NCBI RefSeq assembly: GCF_014280235.1
Contig: NZ_CP047940.1
Coordinates: 2,604,001-2,668,000 of the forward strand
DNA: 64,000 nucleotides
From: Cyanobium sp. NS01
GTDB taxonomy: Bacteria; Cyanobacteriota; Cyanobacteriia; PCC-6307; Cyanobiaceae
Direction: 5' to 3'
The translations under genes and the position numbers were made by a program. A model generated the notes under the pieces. The model did not search any database. It saw only the letters and a list, made by a program, of their open reading frames with translations, and was not told the DNA's origin. Positions 16,131 through 24,274 of this stretch are shown here, piece by piece (within the stretch, counting starts at the first letter, position 1; each line of letters starts with the position of its first letter).

Positions 16131-19100
16131 CTATCCGCTGATGGGCCAGAGGTACACAAGCCCAGCAGGCTCCAGGCGATGGGTCACCACGCGGTAGCTG
16201 TCCTGGATGCGTTTCGGCTCACTGGTCAGCTCCGCCTCGATTGTTTCCAGGCGCCGCTGCCAGTGCTTCTGATCAGCGGCCAGCTGCTTGCGCTCCTGGC
16301 TGGAGAGCTTCTGCAGATCCAGGGCAGGCACCTCCAGCTGCTCTTCCAGGCCAGGGATCACGCCTGTGGGCCCGGCTGCCGCGGCCTGTCGATCGAGCTT
16401 GGCCAGATCCCGGTTGCGTTGCCTGACGGTGGCGTTGATGCGTTTGCGCTGGGATCGCAGCACCTCCTTGAGGGCCGCGGCCTCCGACTCCCCTCGCTGC
16501 TTGAGCAGCTCTGCTGCCGCGGCCTGGGCCTGCTGGGCCGCTGCATCCAACTCGGGCTTGAGCGCGGCCACATCAGCTGGGGCTCCGGCTTGGAGCTGGC
16601 TGCGGATGCCAGCGGAGATCCCTTGCGTGTTTCCGTGCTGCATCGCTTCGGTGAGGACGGTCCAGGCCTGCTGCTGCTGGGCCCCAGCCAGTGGCGTCAG
16701 CGCTTCATTGCGATCGGCACCGGGATGCCAATCGGCGATCACGCTGATCAGCTCATCGTGCAGCCGCGTGGCTCCCTGGCCAAACAGCGACAGCCGGCCC
16801 AGCACCAGCACCTTGGGCTGGGGGTCGGGGCTGGCCAGCACGCAGGCCCGGCTGAGCTCGTGATGCAGGAATCCCTGGCTCAGAAAGCGGCTCAACAACC
16901 GCTGCACCAGCCGGTGCTCCAGATGCAGGTGCACCGCCTCGGCATTGAGCCGGCCGGGATCAGAGAAGATCACCGGTCGCACCGGATGCTCCTGCCGCCA
17001 CTGCCACAGCGGTGTCTTGCGGTCCCACACACCCCGCAGGCTGTCGAGGGTGTGCTCCCAGCTGCGGTCGTTGCTGCCGGCCACCAGGGCCTCGGGGTGA
17101 TCCAATCGCCAGCAGGGTTGCCCCCTCTCGTCGCAGCCCTTCACCAGGCCACTCACGCCCAGCAGGTCGAGGGAGCAGTTGAGGGCGTCCCGGAAGGGAT
17201 CGTCGTCAAAGCCAAGCCAATCGTGGGATTTGGCCAGCAGTTGACGCAGTTCATCCTGCTGGTGCTCCAGCTTCTCCACCCGACGGCTGGCTTCCAGCTC
17301 CTCCCGGGCGCGGTTGAGCATCGCGCCGCGATCGGTGTCGGCGGAATCCATCCCAAGCAGTTGCTGTTGCACCGCCTCGGTGTTGTCGGTGTCGATGCCG
17401 GCCTCCAGCACCTCATCCACCTGGCGCTGCACCAGGGGCGAGAGAGACCCCAGCTCCTGGCGGATCACTTCCGTCTTCTTCACGAGGACATCCATCACCC
17501 GATCCTCCGGGCGGTCTTCCAGCACGAAGTAGTGGCACCACACCTGGGGCGCCCGTTGCAGCTTGCGGTCGATCCGGCCGTTGCGCTGCTCCAGCTTGCT
17601 GGGGTTCCAGGGGATGTCGAAGTGGATCAGGTGCTTGCAGTGGTTCTGCAGGTTCACCCCCTCCCGGGCGGCATCGGTGGCGATCAGGATCCGCAGGGGC
17701 TCTGATTCCGGGTCAGCGTTGAACTGGGCCTTGAGCCGCTCGCGGTTCTCCTCGCTCATGCCGCCGGTGAAGGAGGCAATGCGGCGGTAGGCATCGTCAT
17801 CCCCGAGCAGTTCCCGCAGCTGCCGTTCCAGGTAGCGCTTGGTGTCCACGTAGTCTGTGAAGATCAGCAGCCGGGTGGGTTTCCACGTCGCCTTGGCCGT
17901 TCCGAGATTGGGGCAGAGGTGGGTGCGCAGAAACGCCTCCAGCAGCTTGATGCGGGGATCGGGCCTGTTGCGGTTGGCTTCCCCGATCTCGCCCATCTCC
18001 TGCAACAGAGCCAGATCGCTCTGATCGGCCTGGACGGTCTGGCGTAGGGCTGCCCTGGTCTGGGCCTCCTCCAGGTTGAGCAGCTCGTCTTCCGAGAGTT
18101 CGGCGTTGTCGGAGTCGCGATCAACACCCCCCTGCAGCAGATCCAACTGGGCCCCAGAGGCCGCCAGGGCCTCACGGCGCTGCTCCTGCTTCTCGGCCAG
18201 ACTCTTGCGGTGCACCTTGAGGGTGCGGGCGAAGGCCTCGATCGAGCTCAGCAGCCGCTTCTGCAGGTTGGTGATCACCAGCCGATCGGCATTGAGTTGC
18301 CGCTTGGTGGCCCCCTCCTGGAGCAGCCGCTGCTCCCGCTGCTTGCGGTACCTCTGCAGCAGCCGCGAGAGCTCCAGCTCCGGGGTATCGGCCGGCAAGC
18401 TGCCTTTGGGAACGGACAGGGGCTCAACGATCCGCTCAGGGAACTCCTCGCCGATGCGGCGCAGATCGTCCTTGAGGCGGCGTACCAGCACCGTGTCCAG
18501 ATCACCCTGCTCAAAGGGCACTCCCCGCACAAAGCGGGCCGGGTCCAGCAGCTCCAGCAACGCCGTGAAGCTGTTGCTGTGACCGTTGTGGGGCGTGGCG
18601 GAAAGGAAGATGCGGTGTTCGAAAAGCGGCGCCAGATCCCTCAGGCTGCGGGTGAGCCCTGAATCGATGGCGTAGCGGAGCGTGTTGCTGGCCGGGGCGG
18701 CGTTGTGGGCCTCATCAATGATCAGCAGCGACTGAACTGGGGCCTGATCTTCCCTGCCCTTGCCCTGCTGCAGCCACACCCGCAACGGAGCGGAGTAGTC
18801 CGCGTTGCGCAGCAGCGCATGGGAAATGAGGAAGCGGCTGTGGGTGCTCCAGGGGTTGGTGCCGTAACCGCGCTCCTGGCGCACCTTGGCCACGTAGGCC
18901 CGGTCCATCACCGTGAACGCCAACCCAAAACGGCTGGCCATCTCCTCCTGCCACTGGCGCAGCACCGAGGGCGGGCAGCTGATCACCACCCGCTTGATGC
19001 GTTGGCGCAGCAACATCTCCCGCAGGATCAGCCCGGCCTCGATCGTCTTGCCGAGGCCTACGTCATCAGCAATGAAGAGACCCACCCGGGGCATCTGCAG

Positions 19101-19487
19101 TGCCTTGCGCAGGGGCTCCAGCTGGTAGGCCTTCACATCGATGCCGGCCCGGTACGGGGCCTGGAACAGCTCGGCGTCGGTGGCGGTGACGCAGTTCCAG
19201 CGCAGGGTGTTGAGGTAGGCGGCGAACTGCTTGGGCTGGTCAAAGCCCCGCTGGGCCACCGCATCCCAACTGCTCTCCCCCAGCAGCTCGAAGTCGATCT
19301 CCCGCTCCCGGAACACCGTGAGCCGCGCTCCGATGGCGTCGTCCTCCATGCAGGCCATGGACACGACCGTGTCGCCCCCGGGTTCCTGGGGGGCCTGCAC
19401 GTCCTCCACCAGGTAGCGACGGGTGCGACAGCGCACCACGGCCCCGGGCTTCAGCTTCTGGCGAGTCCGGGTGGGCGTGGCCGTCAT
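16131..19487 (-). CDS. drmD: DISARM SNF2-like helicase DrmD
   Basis: 1118 aa from the ATG at 19487, chosen because it follows a GGAG at suitable spacing and begins MTATPTRTRQKLKPGAVVRC; an in-frame start at 19613 adds 42 residues without family likeness. SNF2/helicase motifs: FIADDVGLGKTIEAGLIL (about 145), LIIDEAHNAAP (about 257), LSATPHNG, FTDYVDTKRYLE, ATDAAREGVNLQ and EQRNGRIDR. Charged coiled-coil segments fill the C-terminal 250 residues. DrmD with an adenine methylase identifies class 1 DISARM. It is the first gene of the eight-gene minus-strand operon. Confidence 0.92.
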   Translation of the reverse strand: MTATPTRTRQKLKPGAVVRCRTRRYLVEDVQAPQEPGGDTVVSMACMEDDAIGARLTVFREREIDFELLGESSWDAVAQRGFDQPKQFAAYLNTLRWNCVTATDAELFQAPYRAGIDVKAYQLEPLRKALQMPRVGLFIADDVGLGKTIEAGLILREMLLRQRIKRVVISCPPSVLRQWQEEMASRFGLAFTVMDRAYVAKVRQERGYGTNPWSTHSRFLISHALLRNADYSAPLRVWLQQGKGREDQAPVQSLLIIDEAHNAAPASNTLRYAIDSGLTRSLRDLAPLFEHRIFLSATPHNGHSNSFTALLELLDPARFVRGVPFEQGDLDTVLVRRLKDDLRRIGEEFPERIVEPLSVPKGSLPADTPELELSRLLQRYRKQREQRLLQEGATKRQLNADRLVITNLQKRLLSSIEAFARTLKVHRKSLAEKQEQRREALAASGAQLDLLQGGVDRDSDNAELSEDELLNLEEAQTRAALRQTVQADQSDLALLQEMGEIGEANRNRPDPRIKLLEAFLRTHLCPNLGTAKATWKPTRLLIFTDYVDTKRYLERQLRELLGDDDAYRRIASFTGGMSEENRERLKAQFNADPESEPLRILIATDAAREGVNLQNHCKHLIHFDIPWNPSKLEQRNGRIDRKLQRAPQVWCHYFVLEDRPEDRVMDVLVKKTEVIRQELGSLSPLVQRQVDEVLEAGIDTDNTEAVQQQLLGMDSADTDRGAMLNRAREELEASRRVEKLEHQQDELRQLLAKSHDWLGFDDDPFRDALNCSLDLLGVSGLVKGCDERGQPCWRLDHPEALVAGSNDRSWEHTLDSLRGVWDRKTPLWQWRQEHPVRPVIFSDPGRLNAEAVHLHLEHRLVQRLLSRFLSQGFLHHELSRACVLASPDPQPKVLVLGRLSLFGQGATRLHDELISVIADWHPGADRNEALTPLAGAQQQQAWTVLTEAMQHGNTQGISAGIRSQLQAGAPADVAALKPELDAAAQQAQAAAAELLKQRGESEAAALKEVLRSQRKRINATVRQRNRDLAKLDRQAAAAGPTGVIPGLEEQLEVPALDLQKLSSQERKQLAADQKHWQRRLETIEAELTSEPKRIQDSYRVVTHRLEPAGLVYLWPISG

Positions 19488-20425
19488 TGCTCCATCTTGA
19501 GCAGAGGTATGGGGCCGCGGCAACGTGCCAAGGCACACCTTGAAACTGAAATCCCAAGCATTCCCAATCGCTGGCAGCAAGGCAAGAAGGCCGCGGCCGC
19601 TCCAACGAAGCACCCTTCTCTTGCACTGGCCTTGAGCTCTTAGCAGTGGTGACAGCGGGCTTCGCGCGCGCGAGGAAATGCCTCAGACATCGGCGAGGCA
19701 ATCCCTCCACCCCCCTCCGCTTGAGGCCCTCCCACCAAAAACCCATGGGGGTACCCCCCTCCCAGGGGGACCCATGAGGGCTGTCGTTTCGGGGGGCAAA
19801 CAGCCAGCCCATCAGTCAAGCCTCATAGGCCGGGGGCGCCAATGCCGAAGGCGCCGTGGCGCTTTCGCACTTCAGCGGCATGGGCAGTCGCTTCGAGGGC
19901 AGAGAAAGTCTGGGACCGGTAACTCCGGCTATTCACCGACTTCCATTTCCTTCGACTACCCGATGCACAGCGAGATGGGGGACACGTTGATCACCAAACG
20001 GCCGGCCTTCATGCCAAGGGCCGCCGTACGGATCTGAGCTCCCCAGGAGCGCGGACAACCAGGCCAACCCGCACCCCCTCAATTCTCAATAGCGCACGCA
20101 GATGAGAATGGCCCGGGCGTTCGTCTCCTCAGAGGCCTCCTGTCTCCACCTCACAGGACAGGCCATGTCCACCTGTCCCTGCACTGTGCACCCTTGCGAG
20201 GGCAAGGAGGGGCACCATCTGTTCAATCCCGCTCCCCTGCTGGCGACCACAGCAACGCTTCGCCAATCCGTCACGACGCCGTCGCAAGCCCTATCCCAAC
20301 AGGACCCGAGAAGCCCCATGGCCATCGCCTGTGTACGTCAACTCCATCTCCACAGGCTCGCTCAGCTCAACCTTGTGCTCCCTCCCCCGGGGGCTCCATG
20401 GCGGTGTCCACTCACAACACTCGCC
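19488..20425. other. Non-coding interval upstream of drmD
   Basis: About 940 bp with no protein-like frame on either strand. It must hold the DISARM promoter (transcribed leftwards). Visible structure: a GGGGGTACCCCC palindrome near 19746, a GAGG-N5-CCTC hairpin near 19670, a CGCGCGCG run next to it, and CCCCCGGGGG at 20384-20393. No convincing sigma-70 promoter could be placed. Confidence 0.5.
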
Positions 20426-20731
20426 ATGACGGCTTCTTCCAAAATCCAGGGCCCGGCACCTGTCCACACCACAGCCGAGAGCCACCTCATGGCTGTGGAT
20501 ACTCCCCAGCCAGCCCATGCGCTCGGCATCGCCGCCATTGCGGCAGCAGAGCAGGCCAACAGCTACAAGTCCATCGGGCCGGGGTATCTCGGCACCGGGA
20601 TTGCCGGTGATCTCTCCGTTGAAGTCGGCATCACCACCGGCAACGGTGATCAGTGCCAACGCTCCGGCATCGGGATCTACCTGCGCAGTGATCACATGGC
20701 CCACCGCTATGCCAAAGAGCTGCTGATCTGA
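20426..20731 (+). CDS. Hypothetical protein, 101 aa
   Basis: The ATG at 20426 opens MTASSKIQGPAPVHTT; upstream in-frame sequence is not protein-like. The core contains an alanine-rich helix (ALGIAAIAAAEQA) followed by NSYKSIGPGYLGTGIAGDLSVEVGITTGNG and HMAHRYAKELL. No family was recognised. A GC-rich palindrome lies 33 bp before the start and a terminator-like hairpin follows the stop. It is the first of a run of genes of unknown function between DISARM and the replication gene. Confidence 0.5.
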   Translation: MTASSKIQGPAPVHTTAESHLMAVDTPQPAHALGIAAIAAAEQANSYKSIGPGYLGTGIAGDLSVEVGITTGNGDQCQRSGIGIYLRSDHMAHRYAKELLI

Positions 20732-20744
20732 TTCCAGCCCACCC

Positions 20745-20771
20745 GCGCCTCCTCCCCAGGGGGCGCTCTTT
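20745..20771 (+). terminator. Terminator-like hairpin after the 101-aa gene
   Basis: GCGCC and CCCC pair with GGGGGCGC around a short loop, followed by TCTTT. It sits 14 bp after the stop at 20731. Confidence 0.5.
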
Positions 20772-20808
20772 GGCTTCCTGCTCTGCCCAACCTCGTTCGC
20801 TGACGCCA

Positions 20809-21420
20809 TCAGCCCAGCACAGGTCCTGGCGCCACAACGGGTTCTTGCCGATGCAATGCGTCAACGGCGCCTAGGGCCGCAGCCGCCACCGATGCCACGG
20901 CTCCATAGGCGGCCAGGGGTGAACCCGGGCCGTACTGCCGCAGCATCTCCCCCAGCTCCGTGCTCGCCCGTCGTGGTTGGCCAGCCAGCACCGCCGCACG
21001 CAATGCCGCCGTTCGGGCCGTATCCACATCACCTCGCTCCACCAGCCCAGGCCGGTAACTCCCCTGAGCCAGCAGGGTGTTGATCTGAACCGCCCGCTCC
21101 TCGGCGCTCAGGCCCGCCGCCTGCATGCGAGGTGTCGCCCGGTTCAGCCGCTCCCGATCCACCGCGGGATCCACGTGCTGCCGCAGCAGCGCCGTCATCG
21201 GCTCGGACAAGCTCCCACCGTGATGGGCCAGATCCGTGCTCACGGCCCGGGCCAGACGCATCTGCGTGTCCCGGGATTCGGCGGCCGCTCCAAAGGCCAG
21301 CCGCTCTAGGGGCTGGATCAGTCCACCTGTGACCAGATCATTCCAGGCCCGCGTCAGCGGGTTGTCCCCCGCCGCTGCCAGCAGCGTTGCCAACCCCTGG
21401 TGTTCCGCTGCCTTGCGCAT
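20809..21420 (-). CDS. Hypothetical protein, 203 aa
   Basis: The ATG at 21420 follows AAAGGG at about 10 bases, and the protein begins MRKAAEHQGLATLLAAAGDN. It is alpha-helical and alanine-rich, with a charged middle (TDLAHHGGSLSEP, VDRERLNRATPRM) and a C-terminal segment AAYGAVASVAAAALGAVDAL that could lie in a membrane or be a buried helix. Longer in-frame starts add a low-complexity glycine- and arginine-rich stretch and are not favoured. No family was recognised. It is opposite in direction to its neighbours and shares its upstream region with the sigma-like gene. Confidence 0.5.
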   Translation of the reverse strand: MRKAAEHQGLATLLAAAGDNPLTRAWNDLVTGGLIQPLERLAFGAAAESRDTQMRLARAVSTDLAHHGGSLSEPMTALLRQHVDPAVDRERLNRATPRMQAAGLSAEERAVQINTLLAQGSYRPGLVERGDVDTARTAALRAAVLAGQPRRASTELGEMLRQYGPGSPLAAYGAVASVAAAALGAVDALHRQEPVVAPGPVLG

Positions 21421-21650
21421 CGGTTTCAACCCTTTCAACTCTGATTTCCCCAGATGGTATGGACAGCCGAATGTCCCTCCACCGGGGGCACCAGGACGCG
21501 TTCGCCGGTGGCAATTCCAGCTCCCGCCGCCATCTCGATCCGTGGCCACCGCAGCGCACAGCCGCCGCCTCTCGCCGCCGCGGCCAAGGGCAAGGCTGCC
21601 TCTTGCGACAGCGAGATCGTCCTGATCAGGAGACGACCCCGTAGTCAGAA

Positions 21651-21669
21651 GCCCCCTCCCCGGGGGGCC
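21651..21669 (+). promoter_or_regulatory. GC hairpin before the sigma-like gene
   Basis: GCCCCC (21651-21656) pairs with GGGGGC (21663-21668). There is no T-run after it, so it is not a typical terminator. Similar CCCC/GGGGGC hairpins precede the genes starting at 20426 and 22399. Confidence 0.35.
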
Positions 21670-21695
21670 TTGTGCAACGCCTTCTGTGCGTTCCC

Positions 21696-22298
21696 ATGCA
21701 CCGCTCCATCTCCCGGCGTGACGCCACTGTTCTGCGCTTTCTTCCCCTGGCCGACGGCCTCGCCGGCCGCCTCCATCGCCGCTTCCCCGATCTCCTCGAG
21801 CGCGACGATCTGATCCAGGTGGCACGGCTGGCCCTGGTGCAGGCGGCTGCCCGCCTCACCAACCTCACCACAGCCCCTGCCTATCTCAAGCGCTGCATCA
21901 GCGGCGCCCTCTGCCATCACCTGCGCGATCGCGCCCTGCTCGTTCGCCTGCCGGCCTCGGCGCGCGGCCAAGCCCCCTGGGGCCACCTCAGCCTCGATGC
22001 CATGACGGCACACGATCCCGGCAGCTCCGGCAACGCCCTGCTGCAGACCGGACTCGACTGCCTACCTGCTCCCACTCCTGAGGCGGGAACAGTCGAGAGC
22101 CGCGAGCTTGAGCGCCTTCTCGATCAGCTGCCCTCGCGCCAGGCCGCGGCCCTGCGACTCACCGTGCTGGAGGGGCTCTCCCTCCGGCAGGCCGCCCAGC
22201 ATCTGGGCGTCTCCGCCATGACGGTGTGCCGCTGCCGCCGCCAGGCCCTCAGCTGCCTCCGTCAGCTGATTGACAGTCCGGCAGCCCAGCGCGCCTGA
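21696..22298 (+). CDS. Sigma-70-family-like transcription factor
   Basis: 200 aa. Region 2 is visible as LLERDDLIQVARLALVQAAARL then APAYLKRCISGALCHHLRDRA, which match the core-binding and -10 recognition helices. Region 4 is LERLLDQLPSRQAAALRLTVLEG followed by the helix-turn-helix SLRQAAQHLGVSAMTVCRCR. The segment between them is short, as in ECF or plasmid-type sigma factors. The ATG at 21696 is used; a GTG at 21672 is the alternative. A strong GC hairpin ends 27 bp before the start. It may direct transcription of element genes. Confidence 0.75.
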   Translation: MHRSISRRDATVLRFLPLADGLAGRLHRRFPDLLERDDLIQVARLALVQAAARLTNLTTAPAYLKRCISGALCHHLRDRALLVRLPASARGQAPWGHLSLDAMTAHDPGSSGNALLQTGLDCLPAPTPEAGTVESRELERLLDQLPSRQAAALRLTVLEGLSLRQAAQHLGVSAMTVCRCRRQALSCLRQLIDSPAAQRA

Positions 22299-22320
22299 GC
22301 CCGGCAACACCAAACCCTTT

Positions 22321-22344
22321 GCCCCTGGCCCCACGGCCGGGGGC
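22321..22344 (+). promoter_or_regulatory. GC hairpin before the 244-aa gene
   Basis: GCCCCTGGCC pairs with GGCCGGGGGC across CCAC (ten pairs, one wobble), followed by TCCCTTCT. It could end the sigma-like transcript or act in the leader of the next gene, whose ATG lies 55 bp downstream. Confidence 0.4.
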
Positions 22345-22398
22345 TCCCTTCTGCTGCCGCGGCCCAACACCGCGGTTCCCTCTCAATCGTCAACACCC

Positions 22399-23133
22399 AT
22401 GGCAACCATCGCCACTGCATCAGCCAAGCCCCGTCAGTCGAGGAGCAAGCGCACCGCAACCGATCCCATCACCAACGGCATGCAGCAGCCCACCCCAGGA
22501 ACGCTGCAGTTGCCCGATCTGGATGCTCCAGCCCTCAACCCATCTCAGCCAGCAGCCTCCTACAAGCTGGCCTTTGGAGACACCCGCTGCTGGCACGTCT
22601 CCCGCGACGCTGGCCTCAGCAAGGAAGCCACCGGCTCCGCCGCCGTTGCTGGTGCCGTCGTCGATCTCACCCTGCAGATCTCTGCGGCCCAGCAGCGCAG
22701 CGGCGAGGACTTTCGCCTGCGCCTCGCCTTCTGGTCCACCGATCACGAGCTGGCCGAGCTGAACCTCAATGCCGTCTCCCCTGCAGCCGACGGCAGTCTG
22801 CACATCACCTCGCCTGCCCGCAGCCTGGCTGGCGCCCTGCTCACCATCAGCGACGCCGACGAGGACATGCGTGCCTTCTGCGGCGGCGCACGCTTCTCCA
22901 TCCGCCAGGGCCGCGGCCGCGGCGTCTTCGTTGAGACCGACATCGCCCTCGATGGACGCTGGCTGGCGATGAGCGGTGCCTACGCCACGCTCCGCAGTGC
23001 CACCCATCCCGAGGCATTCAGCGACCAGCTCATCGACATCAAGGCCCGCTTCCGCAACGCTGGCCTGCTCCTGCCGGGGCCAGCGGTACTCCGATCCAGC
23101 ACGCCGACTGCCCAAGGTGAATCCAACGGCTGA
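22399..23133 (+). CDS. Hypothetical protein, 244 aa
   Basis: The ATG at 22399 gives MATIATASAKPRQSRSKRTA, a basic and probably disordered N-terminus. From about residue 60 the sequence looks like a folded beta-rich domain: YKLAFGDTRCWHVSRDAG, VDLTLQISAAQQRSGEDFRL, RLAFWSTDHELAELNLNAVS, LDGRWLAMSGAYATL. No family was recognised. A strong terminator (23210-23235) follows. It lies between the sigma-like and primase-helicase genes, so a role in element maintenance is possible but unproven; a single-strand-binding or accessory replication role would fit its neighbourhood. Confidence 0.55.
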   Translation: MATIATASAKPRQSRSKRTATDPITNGMQQPTPGTLQLPDLDAPALNPSQPAASYKLAFGDTRCWHVSRDAGLSKEATGSAAVAGAVVDLTLQISAAQQRSGEDFRLRLAFWSTDHELAELNLNAVSPAADGSLHITSPARSLAGALLTISDADEDMRAFCGGARFSIRQGRGRGVFVETDIALDGRWLAMSGAYATLRSATHPEAFSDQLIDIKARFRNAGLLLPGPAVLRSSTPTAQGESNG

Positions 23134-23209
23134 GGCCAAGACTCAGCCACGAGCAACAGCCGGTAGGCATCGCCACGAACTTTCAGGCATGGCCTCGTGC
23201 ATGCAAACT

Positions 23210-23235
23210 CTGCCCCCTTGCCGGGGGCAGTTTTT
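23210..23235 (+). terminator. Rho-independent terminator
   Basis: CTGCCCCC pairs perfectly with GGGGGCAG across a five-base loop and is followed by TTTTT. It ends the transcript of the 244-aa gene. Confidence 0.88.
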
Positions 23236-23236
23236 C

Positions 23237-23252
23237 GGCGTACATTTACGCC
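23237..23252. promoter_or_regulatory. Inverted repeat downstream of the terminator
   Basis: GGCGTA-CATT-TACGCC, a perfect 6-bp inverted repeat directly after the terminator and 233 bp before the next ATG. It may be an operator. The rest of 23253-23484 shows no gene or clear signal. Confidence 0.3.
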
Positions 23253-23484
23253 CCCAAAGGCAGCTTCAGCGGCGGGACCGCTGGACGCCGAGGTGGCTTC
23301 CGGTGCCGCGTTGTCCGGACCACTGCTTGAGGGGGCCTTCTGGCCAGTCCCACATCAACCCCCATGCAGTGGATGGGACCGCGATCGCGTCCGTCCTGGT
23401 GGCCATGCAGCAACCCAAGGCGTTTGGCCTTTTGCCTCTCCGCCAGGACGCCCACCTGCATGGGAGCACTCTTCTTTTTCTCTC

Positions 23485-24114
23485 ATGACCCTTCTCGCTC
23501 CCGATCACACCCTGGCTCCTGGTTTCATCAGCTGCCTGCAGCGCAGCCTGCTGTTGGCCACCACCCAGGACTACCCCGTCCCCATGGATGGCCGCACCGT
23601 CACGCCGCTGCAACGGTTGATCGACGGCAAGCGCAAGGCCATCGCCAGCCTCTGGCATGGCCCGATTGACGGCGATTTCAACGACTTCAGCGTCAACCGC
23701 AAGGACGGTGAGATCCACTTGTCCTTCCAGGGAAGCCCGCAGCTGCGGGTGCCGCCAAACGTGGCGGAGCCCCTGAACTACCGCATGGGCGTGCCCCTGT
23801 GGGTGCTGGGCCGCGGCCGCCAGGACCAGTTCGTGGTGTTGGCCTGCGGCCTGGCCCACCCGCTCTACAACTCAGCCCACCTCGATGTCTTCTCTCCCGT
23901 CACCGGCGAGAACCTCACCCGTCAGTACATCTTCGATCCACGGGCAGAGGCGGAGCTCGGCACCCAGCGCAACCCAGAGGAGATCAGCGCGCTGATGATG
24001 GCCAGGGCCCGACTGGAGATCGGCCAGCTCAAGCGCATGGGTGTGGCCCTTGAGGACGGCTACTTCCAGGAAGCCCCCGCCGCGCCCTTCCCCCCATCCG
24101 CCATCGGCCAATGA
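23485..24114 (+). CDS. Hypothetical protein, 209 aa
   Basis: The ATG at 23485 opens MTLLAPDHTLAPGFISCLQR. Coding potential is clear from here (GRTVTPLQRLIDGKRKAIASLWHG, DFNDFSVNRKDGEIHLSFQG, YRMGVPLWVLGRGRQDQFVVLACG), while the open frame upstream is not protein-like. The fold looks mixed alpha/beta with no membrane segment. No family was recognised. It stands 160 bp upstream of the primase-helicase in the same direction and may be expressed with it. Confidence 0.55.
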   Translation: MTLLAPDHTLAPGFISCLQRSLLLATTQDYPVPMDGRTVTPLQRLIDGKRKAIASLWHGPIDGDFNDFSVNRKDGEIHLSFQGSPQLRVPPNVAEPLNYRMGVPLWVLGRGRQDQFVVLACGLAHPLYNSAHLDVFSPVTGENLTRQYIFDPRAEAELGTQRNPEEISALMMARARLEIGQLKRMGVALEDGYFQEAPAAPFPPSAIGQ

Positions 24115-24274
24115 GCTGCTGCTCAGGCGTGATCAATGGCATCTGAGGACGGGTAATCGTGCCCGCTTGCTGTAGTTGCTACGGCAAGTGGGCGCATAGT
24201 CCACCAGCGCCAGTGCAGGCCGTGCACCCGGCCCCAAACAACATACCCCTGGGGCACTGTTCGCCTCGTTGGTG

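Noticed and set aside
19741-19775. Palindrome GGGGGTACCCCC near the DISARM promoter as an operator
   Set aside because: Single occurrence in a run of C and G stretches; no second half-site or promoter could be placed next to it.
23197-23484. N-terminal extension of the 209-aa gene
   Set aside because: It runs through a strong terminator hairpin and its translation is proline-rich and not protein-like; the ATG at 23485 is preferred.
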